Source: Lachnospiraceae bacterium
GTDB taxonomy: Bacteria > Bacillota > Clostridia > Lachnospirales > Lachnospiraceae
Length of the DNA: 64,000 bases
Direction: 5' to 3'
Assembly (NCBI GenBank): GCA_900768755.1
Contig: CAAGDV010000013.1
Coordinates: 1-64,000 of the forward strand
The number at the start of each line of letters is the position of its first letter. Positions within the stretch are counted from its first letter, which is position 1. The translations under genes and the position numbers were made by a program. The notes below the pieces were generated by a model. It had not been told where the DNA came from. It was given only the letters and a program-made list of their open reading frames with translations, and made no database searches. Below are positions 28,105 to 36,361 of the stretch, piece after piece.

Positions 28105-29145
28105 TCAGCACTCCTGACAATCAAATCCCGACAGGCTGATTAATTCATCAGCATTGAAATTTTTTTCAGCAGTTTGACCCAAAACATCATACCACATCAT
28201 TGGACTGATTCCATTTCCGGGTCTTTTACAGGTGATGTTATTCTCAGTAAAAATCTCACCGGCTTTTATATCGGTTAGCGCAACAATTGATTTCCTGGCA
28301 ACGATTTTATTTTTTCTTTCCGATTCCGTAACAATTTTTTTGTTGCTTCCTGACATAACCTCTATTCTGCGTACATTTTCTACCAGTGCTTTCAATTCTT
28401 CAGGGGTTGCAGATGCTTTATGATCTGGCCCCGCAAAATTTTTGTCCAAGGTAAAATGTTTCTCAATTAAAGTAACACCAAGAACCGCTGCACCAACTGC
28501 AGCAACATATCCAACAGAATGATCCGAGAATCCGACAGAAACATTCGGAAAATTCTCTTTCAAATCATTTATTGCAAGAAGATTTACATCTTCATCCGGC
28601 GTAGGGTATTCGGTATTGCAGTGCAATAAAACAATATCTCCCTCCGCCGTTCCCGATTTGGTCAAAACATCAATACACGTTCTTAACTCTTCAATCGTTG
28701 CCATTCCCGATGAAAGAATTATCTTTTTGTTATCCCTTTTAATAGCTCCGATTCGCTGAAGATACGGAAGATTAGTAATTTCTCCCGATGGAATTTTCCA
28801 CAAATTCTGTCCGATTGAATCAAGAAACTCAATAGATACCATATCAAAAGGAGTCGAAAAAACAACAAGTCCCAAACTCTCCGCATATGTCTTCAATTCA
28901 ATCAAATCATCATGTGACAATTCTAATTTTTCAGTCATCTCAAGCTGCGAATCTGAGGTCCCAGTTGTCTCTTTCTGATATTCAGCCTTAGGCGCATAGC
29001 GGGAAATCAAATCTCTTGCTTTAAACGTCTGAAACTTAACAGCATCTACGCCGCATTCTTTCGCCTTAGTGACCATCTCATATGCAAGTTCCTTGCTCCC
29101 GTTGTGGTTACAGCCTATTTCCGCTACTATAAATGTATGCGCCAT
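28105..29145 (-). CDS. neuB: N-acetylneuraminate synthase (346 aa)
   Basis: Condenses ManNAc with phosphoenolpyruvate. The TIM barrel begins AEIGCNHNGS and contains FSTPFD, KIPSGEITN, GFSDHSVG and EKHFTLDKNFAGPDHKAS; a C-terminal SAF/antifreeze-like domain (about 285-346, KAGEIFTENNITCKRPG) caps the active site. The length equals the usual 346. It is 25 nt from the fusion gene and 26 nt from neuD. Confidence 0.93.
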   Translation of the reverse strand: MAHTFIVAEIGCNHNGSKELAYEMVTKAKECGVDAVKFQTFKARDLISRYAPKAEYQKETTGTSDSQLEMTEKLELSHDDLIELKTYAESLGLVVFSTPFDMVSIEFLDSIGQNLWKIPSGEITNLPYLQRIGAIKRDNKKIILSSGMATIEELRTCIDVLTKSGTAEGDIVLLHCNTEYPTPDEDVNLLAINDLKENFPNVSVGFSDHSVGYVAAVGAAVLGVTLIEKHFTLDKNFAGPDHKASATPEELKALVENVRRIEVMSGSNKKIVTESERKNKIVARKSIVALTDIKAGEIFTENNITCKRPGNGISPMMWYDVLGQTAEKNFNADELISLSGFDCQEC

Positions 29146-29171
29146 TTCTCAACTCTCCTCTAAAAATCAAT

Positions 29172-29804
29172 TTATCCTAACATTGCTCCGTTTTTGATTA
29201 TTTTTGCAGGTACACCCGCAACCGTAACGCCGTCACCGACATTATTTATCACAACTGCACCGGCTCCCACTGTAGACCACGATCCTATAGTTATCTGTCC
29301 TATTGTAACAGAACAGCTCCCAACAAAACTACCTTCACCAACCACAACATCGCCATTAATAACCGAACTTGTAGACAAATTAACATGAGATGCGACCGTG
29401 CATCCGTGTTCAACCAACGCTCTGGTATTAATTATACAATCATCACCAATAATTGATTTACTGTTCACAACTGCAAATTTTCCAATAAAACAACCGGTGC
29501 CAAGTGTAGCCTGTGATGATACAATTGCGGAACGGTCAACCACATTTATCAATCGTAGTTTTCTTTCTTTCAACCTATCATACCATATTTTACGTCTCTC
29601 GTTATTGCCGATTGCAATAAAATAGACATACTTTCTGTTATCTACCAGTTCATCCAAACTATGCGCTAAAATAGGGTAGCCCAAATGGGCTGTACTAGTA
29701 GAAAATTCATCTATAAATCCTTCAATCTCATAATTGTAAATATCAACTGAATCAATCACTGACTTAGCGTATCCGCCTGCACCTATCAGTATCATTTTCT
29801 CCAT
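29172..29804 (-). CDS. neuD: NeuD/PglD-type sugar O- or N-acetyltransferase (210 aa)
   Basis: An N-terminal PglD-like nucleotide-binding segment (MILIGAGGYAKSVIDSV) and a C-terminal left-handed beta-helix of hexapeptide repeats (GTGCFIGKFAVVNSKSIIGD onward, ending VTVAGVPAKIIK). It is the usual partner of neuB and probably acetylates the sialic acid or its precursor with acetyl-CoA. It is the first gene of the island; the upstream 190 bp are very AT-rich with a TACAAT that could be a -10. Confidence 0.85.
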   Translation of the reverse strand: MEKMILIGAGGYAKSVIDSVDIYNYEIEGFIDEFSTSTAHLGYPILAHSLDELVDNRKYVYFIAIGNNERRKIWYDRLKERKLRLINVVDRSAIVSSQATLGTGCFIGKFAVVNSKSIIGDDCIINTRALVEHGCTVASHVNLSTSSVINGDVVVGEGSFVGSCSVTIGQITIGSWSTVGAGAVVINNVGDGVTVAGVPAKIIKNGAMLG

Positions 29805-29995
29805 ATGCAGTATCTCCTGAAATAAAAAGTATCACTTATTCTCTTGATGTTTTTTTCGGTATTTTTTATCATTTAATTAACCAACAGGTACAAATTAGAC
29901 GTCCAAAATCAGCTTCATTGTAACAGTCTTATTGTTAATTTACTACTGCTTTATGTATGTTGTAATCAAAATCATGCTATTCTAAAATCATACGC

Positions 29996-30352
29996 CTACT
30001 CCGCCTTCCAGAATCCGCCCTTATGGAAGTTCTCGTTTCCGAGCGGCGTGGCTGTCAGCCTGAAAATCACACATCCGTCCGGGCACACAATGTCCTTAAC
30101 ATATCTGCCACTGCCGCCCAGGTTCTCAAGATCGCCTCCGCTTCGAACTGCCTCCATCAAAGGATAAAGCATCATCATGGTTTTGGAGCATATTCCCTGT
30201 CCGTCTGCATTAACGGGGCAGCCGTAAGTGCAGGTATACTTATCGCCCACCTCTTCGCCGTTTCTGCAATAGTTCTCCGTATGGTCACCCCGCAAAAATC
30301 CGGTTACCTCCACCTGAAATTCATACTCTTCGTTGTACCATTTTTTCGTAAT
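29996..30352 (-). CDS. TIGR04076-family Cys-rich small protein
   Basis: Contains CPVNADGQGICSKTMMMLYP and the C-terminal IVCPDGCVIFRLTAT, matching a small family of unknown function with conserved Cys residues. The family-like start KKWYNEEYEFQVEVTG lies upstream of the only standard candidate (GTG at 30313, no ribosome site). An in-frame TAA at 30365-30367 leaves only ATT or ACG codons as earlier starts. ATT at 30352 lies 6 nt after GAGGGG, so I place the start there with reservation. A miscounted G run is an alternative. Confidence 0.6.
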   Translation of the reverse strand: MTKKWYNEEYEFQVEVTGFLRGDHTENYCRNGEEVGDKYTCTYGCPVNADGQGICSKTMMMLYPLMEAVRSGGDLENLGGSGRYVKDIVCPDGCVIFRLTATPLGNENFHKGGFWKAE

Positions 30353-30432
30353 AATCCCCCCCTCTTACAGTGTCTTTTTATTTAGTGTAATCCAAAATAA
30401 TGAATCTGTAAAGAGAAAACAGATACCTGTAA

Positions 30433-30489
30433 AAAACAGCCAAAACGCCGTGCTGCCATATCGGACAGGCACAGCATTATGGCTGTTTT
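30433..30489. terminator. Hairpin terminator after the Fur-family gene
   Basis: AAAACAGCCA (30433-30442) pairs perfectly with TGGCTGTTTT (30480-30489). On the minus strand the second arm continues into a T-rich tail. It ends the feoA-feoB-fur transcript 5 nt past the stop, and the palindrome could also work from the other side. Confidence 0.65.
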
Positions 30490-30493
30490 GTCT

Positions 30494-30907
30494 CTACATT
30501 CTTCTGTTCTCACAATCCCCGGCCGCAACGCTTACGGCATTTTGCCCGTTCACATAACCGCAGCATCTTAAGCCTTCTGACACAACCTCATACCACTCGC
30601 CGGCGGAAAGATTCAGGATTGTTTTGTCATCCAGTTCCACCACGTATATATTCTCCCGCCCGCAGTCCGCGCCGCGCAGAATACGGTACATATTTTTCCT
30701 GCTGATTGCTCCAATCTCCTCCAAAAGATTGACCATGCGGTACACGGTTGCGACCCCGATTGACGGGTCCTTTTGTACGGCTTTGTAGTATATCTCCTTA
30801 CAGCTTGAGCACTCTTCCTGCAAAATGATGTTCAAAAGAATTTGCCGCTGTTTTGTTACCCTGCATCCGTTTTCACGTAAGCGCAGTAATACTGTTTCCT
30901 TATCCAT
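30494..30907 (-). CDS. Fur-family transcriptional regulator (137 aa)
   Basis: The winged helix is clear (VTKQRQILLNIILQEECSSC, then GVATVYRMVNLLEEIG). The C-terminal half is short and lacks the usual HHH and double CxxC motifs; only scattered Cys remain (CGRENIYVVELD, LRCCGY). It is therefore an atypical member that may sense metal differently. GAGGAG precedes the ATG. It follows the feo genes in the same direction, 54 nt after the small Cys-rich protein, so an iron-linked role is likely. Confidence 0.85.
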   Translation of the reverse strand: MDKETVLLRLRENGCRVTKQRQILLNIILQEECSSCKEIYYKAVQKDPSIGVATVYRMVNLLEEIGAISRKNMYRILRGADCGRENIYVVELDDKTILNLSAGEWYEVVSEGLRCCGYVNGQNAVSVAAGDCENRRM

Positions 30908-30961
30908 GCTGCTCCTCTCATGCCAAGTTAAGCCTGCGCGGGCAAAATACGGGGGATAGCT

Positions 30962-31141
30962 TTAACGGCTTTCAGGCCGACATTTACAGTCTGTTTTGGT
31001 ACTTTTGCAGCCTTTGCATGAACTGCATCCTCCGGCAGGACAGCCTATGCATCTTGTTCCTTTCTTTTTTGCCCGGTATATGTAAAATATCGCCGCGCCA
31101 ACTATCAGTAATAAAACACCAACAATTATCCAATTTTCCAT
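30962..31141 (-). CDS. FeoB-associated Cys-rich membrane protein (59 aa)
   Basis: One N-terminal membrane helix (WIIVGVLLLIVGAAIFYIY) followed by a basic, Cys-rich tail (CIGC, GCSSCKGC, DCKC). Such proteins follow feoB in many Firmicutes and may assist iron transfer. The ATG at 31141 has AGGAAAGG upstream and excludes 15 non-conserved codons. Confidence 0.85.
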   Translation of the reverse strand: MENWIIVGVLLLIVGAAIFYIYRAKKKGTRCIGCPAGGCSSCKGCKSTKTDCKCRPESR

Positions 31142-31175
31142 AGCTGTTCCTTTCCTGCCTAACCCGAAGAATATT

Positions 31176-33182
31176 TTATGCCGCACTCTTTAATTCATAA
31201 TCTGCGCTAAGTTTTTTATTGTTTCTGTGAATCAAAAATACAACAACCGCTGCCATGACAAGCACTGCAATGAGTCCCGGAACAAATCCGTTTCCGACTT
31301 TTTCTGTTGTGAACAGGGTTCCCAGCTGATATACGAGGAAAGCTACCGTGTAGCCTGTTCCGAGCTGAAGGGCAATGCCTCCCCACAGCCACTTCTTGCT
31401 CTGCATCTCCGAGTTCATGGCGCCGAGCGCCGCAAAACAAGGCGGTGTATATAAGTTAAACATCAGGTACGCCAAGGCTGCCACTTTCGTGATTGCCATC
31501 GCGGCCGCAACCACATTGCCATCACCGATGAGTGCAAGCTCTTCCGTGTCAATAAAAGCACTCAGACCATAGCAGACAGCAAGCGTTCCGACAACATTCT
31601 CTTTTGCGATAAAACCGGTTACGGCGGCCGCTGCAAGCTGCCATGCGGCAACGCCTGCTATCGGCACCAGAATAACCGCAATCGGAGACGCTATGGTGGC
31701 AAGTATGGAAGTGCTTTCCATGCCTTCTTCCACCACCTTCAGATGCCGGTCAAAAGACTGCATAATCTGCACTATCGTGTTGCACACAAGAATAATGGTT
31801 CCGGCTTTGATGATGTATGCTTTTCCGCGTCCGAGCATGGACACAACCGCTCTTTTTAGACTCGGAAGCTTATATTCGGGCAATTCAATTATAAAAAATG
31901 ATTTTCTGAACCGGTATCCTGAGAGGGCTTTTACAAGCAATGCTCCGAGAAGTATCAAAATAATTCCGACAAAGTACATTAACGGTCCGACCCATGGTGA
32001 ATCCGGGAAGAAAGCGCCCACAAACAGGGCGATAACCGGCAGTTTTGCTCCGCACGGCATAAAGGGTGTAAGCATGGCAGTCGCCCTTCTTTCACGCTCG
32101 TTGCGGATTGTACGGCATGCCATGATGCCCGGAATTGCACATCCCGTGCCGATAACCATCGGAATAACGGATTTTCCGGAGAGTCCCACGCGCTTAAAAA
32201 TCGGGTCCAAAACCACGGTTGCTCTCGCCATGTATCCGCAATCCTCCAAAAGCGCAATCAGAAAATACATTACCATTACAAGCGGCAGAAAACCTACAAC
32301 GGCACCCACGCCGCCAATAATTCCGTCCACCAGCAGTGACTGCAGAAACGGATTGGCATTCTCAACTTTGCCGGCAACCCACTCCTGAAAGACTTCAATC
32401 CAGCCCGTCAGCCAGTCCGCAATCCAGGTTCCGACCGTTGACTGCGAGATAAAAAATACCGCAAACATTACAAGTGCAAAAAGCGGAATCCCTATCCACG
32501 GATTAGTGAGCACCTTGTCAATTTTGTCATGGCTGTTCTTCTCTTTTGTCAGGACCTTGCGGTTCTCGACCGCAGATACGATTGACTTCACAAAATCAAA
32601 GCGCTTTCTGTCCTCTGCTTCAACCTCACTCTTGTTATTCAAATCAATTTTTCCCTGCACATACGGCGCGTTCTGCACGCTGCCGATTAAAGCAGCTGCC
32701 TTTTTGACCACATTCTTAAGTCCGGTATGGCTGGAAGACGTTGACACTGTCTTAATCACAGGGCATGAGAGTTTTTCGGCCAGAAGCACCTCGTCAATCT
32801 TCGTATCTTTTTTGTCATTGATATCGCTCTTGTTAAGTGCCACTACCACGGGAATTCCAAGCTCCAGCAGCTGCGTTGTAAAAAACAGACTCCTGCTTAG
32901 GTTGGTAGCGTCCACAATGTTAATGATTACATCCGGATTCTCATTTTTAACATAAGCGCTCGTGATGCTCTCCTCCGATGTGAACGGTGACATTGAGTAT
33001 GCCCCCGGTAAATCAACCGCAATCAGTTCTTCCTCTCCGTCATAAAATAACTTTTTGATTGGCGCTTCTTTCTTCTCAACGGTAACGCCTGCCCAGTTTC
33101 CGACTTTCTCGTTTCTGCCTGTCAGCACATTGTACATCGTGGTTTTACCGCTGTTGGGATTACCCGTTAACGCGATTCTCAT
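31176..33182 (-). CDS. feoB: Ferrous iron transporter FeoB (668 aa)
   Basis: Inner membrane Fe(II) transporter. The N-terminal G domain has G1 GNPNSGKTT (7-15), G3 DLPGAYS and G4 NKSD. The membrane part carries two gate repeats (GCAIPGIMACRTI and GFIAKENVVGTL). Length is within the family range. AAGGAG precedes the ATG, and a DtxR-like palindrome lies just upstream, between feoA and feoB. Confidence 0.96.
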   Translation of the reverse strand: MRIALTGNPNSGKTTMYNVLTGRNEKVGNWAGVTVEKKEAPIKKLFYDGEEELIAVDLPGAYSMSPFTSEESITSAYVKNENPDVIINIVDATNLSRSLFFTTQLLELGIPVVVALNKSDINDKKDTKIDEVLLAEKLSCPVIKTVSTSSSHTGLKNVVKKAAALIGSVQNAPYVQGKIDLNNKSEVEAEDRKRFDFVKSIVSAVENRKVLTKEKNSHDKIDKVLTNPWIGIPLFALVMFAVFFISQSTVGTWIADWLTGWIEVFQEWVAGKVENANPFLQSLLVDGIIGGVGAVVGFLPLVMVMYFLIALLEDCGYMARATVVLDPIFKRVGLSGKSVIPMVIGTGCAIPGIMACRTIRNERERRATAMLTPFMPCGAKLPVIALFVGAFFPDSPWVGPLMYFVGIILILLGALLVKALSGYRFRKSFFIIELPEYKLPSLKRAVVSMLGRGKAYIIKAGTIILVCNTIVQIMQSFDRHLKVVEEGMESTSILATIASPIAVILVPIAGVAAWQLAAAAVTGFIAKENVVGTLAVCYGLSAFIDTEELALIGDGNVVAAAMAITKVAALAYLMFNLYTPPCFAALGAMNSEMQSKKWLWGGIALQLGTGYTVAFLVYQLGTLFTTEKVGNGFVPGLIAVLVMAAVVVFLIHRNNKKLSADYELKSAA

Positions 33183-33209
33183 GATGAATCCTCCTTATAA
33201 AAATATTAT

Positions 33210-33225
33210 GTTAGTCTTGACTAAC
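33210..33225. promoter_or_regulatory. DtxR-like palindrome between feoA and feoB
   Basis: A perfect 16-bp palindrome GTTAGTCTTGACTAAC lies 27 bp upstream of feoB. It shares GTTAG...CTAAC arms with the site upstream of feoA at 33509-33524, and a DtxR-family repressor gene is adjacent. Confidence 0.6.
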
Positions 33226-33253
33226 TGCGATGTATAAAAAAGTACACCGCCTC

Positions 33254-33466
33254 CTATATGGTAATGGCACCGGCCAAATCCGTATCTATGTTATATCTGG
33301 CGTCTTTGATGGAAACCACGCATCCGCCCTTTATATGGGATATTACGGTAATCGGTTCCCCGCTGTAGCATCCGAGCGAAAAAAGAAACGCTTTAAGCTC
33401 GTCATCCCCTGCGTCAACGTCCTTCACAATATATTCTTCTCCGATTACTGCATCTGTCAAACTCAT
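33254..33466 (-). CDS. feoA: FeoA SH3-like ferrous transport accessory protein (70 aa)
   Basis: A small SH3-fold protein (LKAFLFSLGCYSGEPITVIS, then CVVSIKDARYNIDTDLAGAI) that works with FeoB. Normal length. It begins the feo transcript. Confidence 0.92.
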   Translation of the reverse strand: MSLTDAVIGEEYIVKDVDAGDDELKAFLFSLGCYSGEPITVISHIKGGCVVSIKDARYNIDTDLAGAITI

Positions 33467-33508
33467 ATTGCATGCACCCCTTTCACGGAATTGTTTCGGA
33501 AAAAATCA

Positions 33509-33524
33509 GTTAGTTTTCTCTAAC
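33509..33524. promoter_or_regulatory. DtxR-like box upstream of feoA
   Basis: GTTAGTTTTCTCTAAC, with GTTAG/CTAAC arms and a 6-bp centre, lies about 43 bp before feoA. A further half-like gactaac is at 33543-33549. It sits in the divergent interval between feoA and the DtxR-type gene and could control both. Confidence 0.6.
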
Positions 33525-33679
33525 CATTATTGAGTTTAATATGACTAACTTATTTTGTCAACACTTTTTATCAACAAAATTTCTTATTGATAATTTTTCT
33601 CAATACCGGGTTCGTGTCTTTTTTAATTGTCTTTTCTCAACAAAAATGTTATTATGGAAAAAAGATTGGAGAAACCACT

Positions 33680-34054
33680 ATGAGTTATATTAAACACCGC
33701 GCGGACGAATCATTGGAAGACTATCTGGAGACAATTCTTTTACTTCAAAAGAGTGCCGGACAGGTCCGCTCTATAGATATTGCAAACGAGATGAATTTCA
33801 CCAAACCAAGCGTGAGTATCGCCATGAAGAATCTTCGTGAGAAAGGCTACATCACGATGGCCGACAACGGATATATCACTTTGACCGAAAGCGGCAGAGC
33901 GCGCGCTGAAAGTGTCCTGGAGCGCCACACAATACTTACGGACCTGCTTGTCCGCATCGGCGTGAGCCGCGATACCGCGATGGCCGATGCGTGCAAAATT
34001 GAGCATGATTTAAGTGATGAGAGCTTTGAGGCAATCAAGCGGGCGTTATTTTGA
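33680..34054 (+). CDS. DtxR/MntR-family metal-dependent repressor (124 aa)
   Basis: An N-terminal winged helix (SLEDYLETILLLQKSAGQVR, then DIANEMNFTKPSVSIAMKNL) and a helical dimerisation/metal-binding part with the usual HTILTDLLVRIGV and CKIEHDLSDES. It lacks the C-terminal SH3 domain, so it is MntR-sized. ATG at 33680 with GGAG upstream. It is divergent from feoAB and is the probable reader of the GTTAG-CTAAC sites. Confidence 0.9.
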   Translation: MSYIKHRADESLEDYLETILLLQKSAGQVRSIDIANEMNFTKPSVSIAMKNLREKGYITMADNGYITLTESGRARAESVLERHTILTDLLVRIGVSRDTAMADACKIEHDLSDESFEAIKRALF

Positions 34055-34074
34055 GTATACTGCATCGTTTTTTG

Positions 34075-34228
34075 AAAGAAGATATACACAGTATTATATG
34101 TAGTGCCGTATATGGCATCATCTGCCATGGCGTCAATCTTATCCTCTGTCACCCCTACTGCTCCAAGTGCATTGTATTCAACAATGAGCGGAAGCAGAAT
34201 CGCATTCGCAGTTCCGTGCGCTATATTT
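34075..34228 (-). pseudogene. Remnant of an iron-containing alcohol dehydrogenase
   Basis: The minus strand encodes NIAHGTANAILLPLIVEYN directly followed by VTEDKIDAMADDAI. Both are typical of the C-terminal half of iron alcohol dehydrogenases, where they are normally separated by about 80 residues. The piece thus has an internal deletion and no start or catalytic N-terminal half. It overlaps the last codons of the aminopeptidase gene. Confidence 0.6.
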
Positions 34229-36011
34229 CTCTGGTTGCTTCCCTCAGCCATTCTGTCTCTTCTTCATCAAGATACGGTGAAATCTTTTCAAATACCTGTC
34301 TATGGTATTCATTAAGTCTGTTCCTGTCAATCTGCTGTAATGAATCAAAGTCTATGGCGTCCAGATCAATCGGAACCATTGTAAGATTCTCAAACTTCAA
34401 AAACTCTCCGTATTCGGTTGTCCGGTCCTTCACGCAAACAATCATATTTTCAGTGCGGATACCGTACTTTCCTTCCAAATAGAAGCCCGGCTCATTTGAA
34501 GTTATCATTCCCTCTTCAAACACGGCGCTGTCAAATCTTTCGGGAACAATCTTCCATCTGAAACCATTCGGTTCCTCGTGAACGTTCAGGTAATATCCCA
34601 CGCCATGCCCGGTTCCGTGGTTGTAATCAAGTCCCATCTCCCACAACGGACTCCTTGCAAGATAATCGAGGTTTACGCCCCGGACGCCGTGTAAGAATGT
34701 TGCGGCTGCAAGATTCAGATGTCCTCTTAAAACTGCGGTAAAATGTTTTTTCTGCTCGTCCGAGCACGGTCCTAAAGCAACGGTTCTTGTAATGTCCGTC
34801 GTCCCCTCAAGATACTGTCCGCCCGTGTCAAACAGTACAAAGCCTTCCGGCAGAAGCTCCGTATCACTCTCAGGTGTCGGTGAGTAATGGCACATCGCCG
34901 CATTTGCACCGTACGCCACAATCGGCTCAAAGCTCGGACCCATGTAGTTTGTGCCCTGCGCCCTGAGACTTTCAAGATACTCCGCTGCACCAAGCTCCGT
35001 AATCTTTTCCTTACCGATATTCTTCTTCAGCCAGTACATAAATCTTGTAACGGCGACTCCGTCCTTTATATGAGCGATTCTCTCGTTCTCAACCTCCGTG
35101 CTGTTCTTTATCGCTTTCGGAATCAGTATAAGACTTACCTCGTTAATCACCTTTACGCCGTCGGGAATATTTTTTACCATGGCGTAATTGGCTCTTTTGG
35201 CGTCGATAATGACCGTCTTATCCTGCGGTATTTTCTTTATATCCTCATATATATCGTTGTAGGGCTTTAATTCCACGCCGTCGCATGCAAGTTCCGTGAT
35301 AACAGCCTCTGAAAAAGCCTCTGCCTGACCGTAGATTGCTACCGTGCCCTGGGTGAGAACTGCGTATGACAGCACAACGGGATTGCATTCCACATCATTT
35401 CCCCTGATGTTAAAAAGCCATGCAATATCATCAAGCGACGGAATGATAAAAATATCGGCGTTCTTTTCCTTCATTATGCCGCGGATTTCGCTAAGCTTAT
35501 CGGCTCTTTTTCGCCCGCAGTATTTTACGTCAAGAATACTTACCGGTTCTTTTGAAATTGCGGGTCTGTCCTCCCATACCTCATCGATTAAATCTTTGCA
35601 GTATATGGTTGACACGCCTTTTTTCGCCAGCGTATCGGCGAGTTCTTCGGCGTATTCATAAGAAACACACCTTCCGTCGAAGCCAAACACCTGGCCCTCG
35701 TTAAGGGTTTCCTCAAGGTATTCCTTGATGGTAGGAACGCCCGGCTGGCCTGATTTCATAAGTTCCACGCCGGAGTCCTTAAGTTCCGCCGCTGCCTGAA
35801 TAAAATATCTTCCGTCCGTCCAGAGCTTTGCCGAATCCAAAGTTATAAGCGCAGTGCCCGCCGAACCAGTAAAGCCTGTAATATACTTTCTGCATTTAAA
35901 ATATTCGCCCACGTACTCTGAGCCGTGAAAATCATTAGTGGGAACCATGTACGCATCAATTCCCTCTGCTTTCATTACCTGACGAAGTCTTTCAATTCTT
36001 TCCTTTACCAT
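34221..36011 (-). CDS. Xaa-Pro aminopeptidase P, M24B (596 aa)
   Basis: Three-domain aminopeptidase P: two creatinase-like N-terminal domains and a C-terminal pita-bread domain (about 310-540). Metal ligands are visible in DTGGQYLEGTTDITRT, HGTGHGVG, HEEP and ITSNEPGFY. It releases N-terminal residues preceding proline. The ATG at 36011 gives the usual length of about 596 residues and lies about 9 nt after AAAGGGA; in-frame codons above it look unrelated. Confidence 0.93.
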   Translation of the reverse strand: MVKERIERLRQVMKAEGIDAYMVPTNDFHGSEYVGEYFKCRKYITGFTGSAGTALITLDSAKLWTDGRYFIQAAAELKDSGVELMKSGQPGVPTIKEYLEETLNEGQVFGFDGRCVSYEYAEELADTLAKKGVSTIYCKDLIDEVWEDRPAISKEPVSILDVKYCGRKRADKLSEIRGIMKEKNADIFIIPSLDDIAWLFNIRGNDVECNPVVLSYAVLTQGTVAIYGQAEAFSEAVITELACDGVELKPYNDIYEDIKKIPQDKTVIIDAKRANYAMVKNIPDGVKVINEVSLILIPKAIKNSTEVENERIAHIKDGVAVTRFMYWLKKNIGKEKITELGAAEYLESLRAQGTNYMGPSFEPIVAYGANAAMCHYSPTPESDTELLPEGFVLFDTGGQYLEGTTDITRTVALGPCSDEQKKHFTAVLRGHLNLAAATFLHGVRGVNLDYLARSPLWEMGLDYNHGTGHGVGYYLNVHEEPNGFRWKIVPERFDSAVFEEGMITSNEPGFYLEGKYGIRTENMIVCVKDRTTEYGEFLKFENLTMVPIDLDAIDFDSLQQIDRNRLNEYHRQVFEKISPYLDEEETEWLREATREI

Positions 36012-36287
36012 GGTCATTTTCCCTTTCCAAATCACTGTTTTTGTTGTGAAGCAAAAAACCATATTCCAATGAGTCATCGTCATCCGGTATCCACTCATTG
36101 ACACCTGTAATGTACGCACTTCCTGTAAATTCTCCCATTGTGTGGGAATCTATGGTTTTATTTTGTAAGCATATTGTAGCACTTTGACACAATTTTTCAT
36201 ACTGATATTCTCCCTTTTTGGGCAAAAACTTTAAGTAACCCGGGGAATTTGTTCCATCGTTTATCCTTTCTCAAGGCAAAAATAACA

Positions 36288-36313
36288 GGCTTTCAGCACA
36301 TATTCTGAAAGCC
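36288..36313 (-). terminator. Intrinsic terminator after the SIMPL gene
   Basis: A 9-bp perfect stem (36288-36296 with 36305-36313, loop of 8) is followed by TGTTATTTTT on the minus strand, 48 nt past the stop. Confidence 0.8.
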
Positions 36314-36361
36314 CCGTTGCTTTAATCGTCAATTTAATATGATATGCTTGATGTTGCATCT

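Noticed and set aside
31693..32388. Plus-strand open frame of 231 codons opposite feoB
   Set aside because: Shadow of a well-conserved feoB gene.
33847..34251. Minus-strand open frame of 134 codons across dtxR
   Set aside because: Only its first third resembles an iron alcohol dehydrogenase; the rest is antisense to the DtxR-type gene, so it is treated as a fragment, not a gene.
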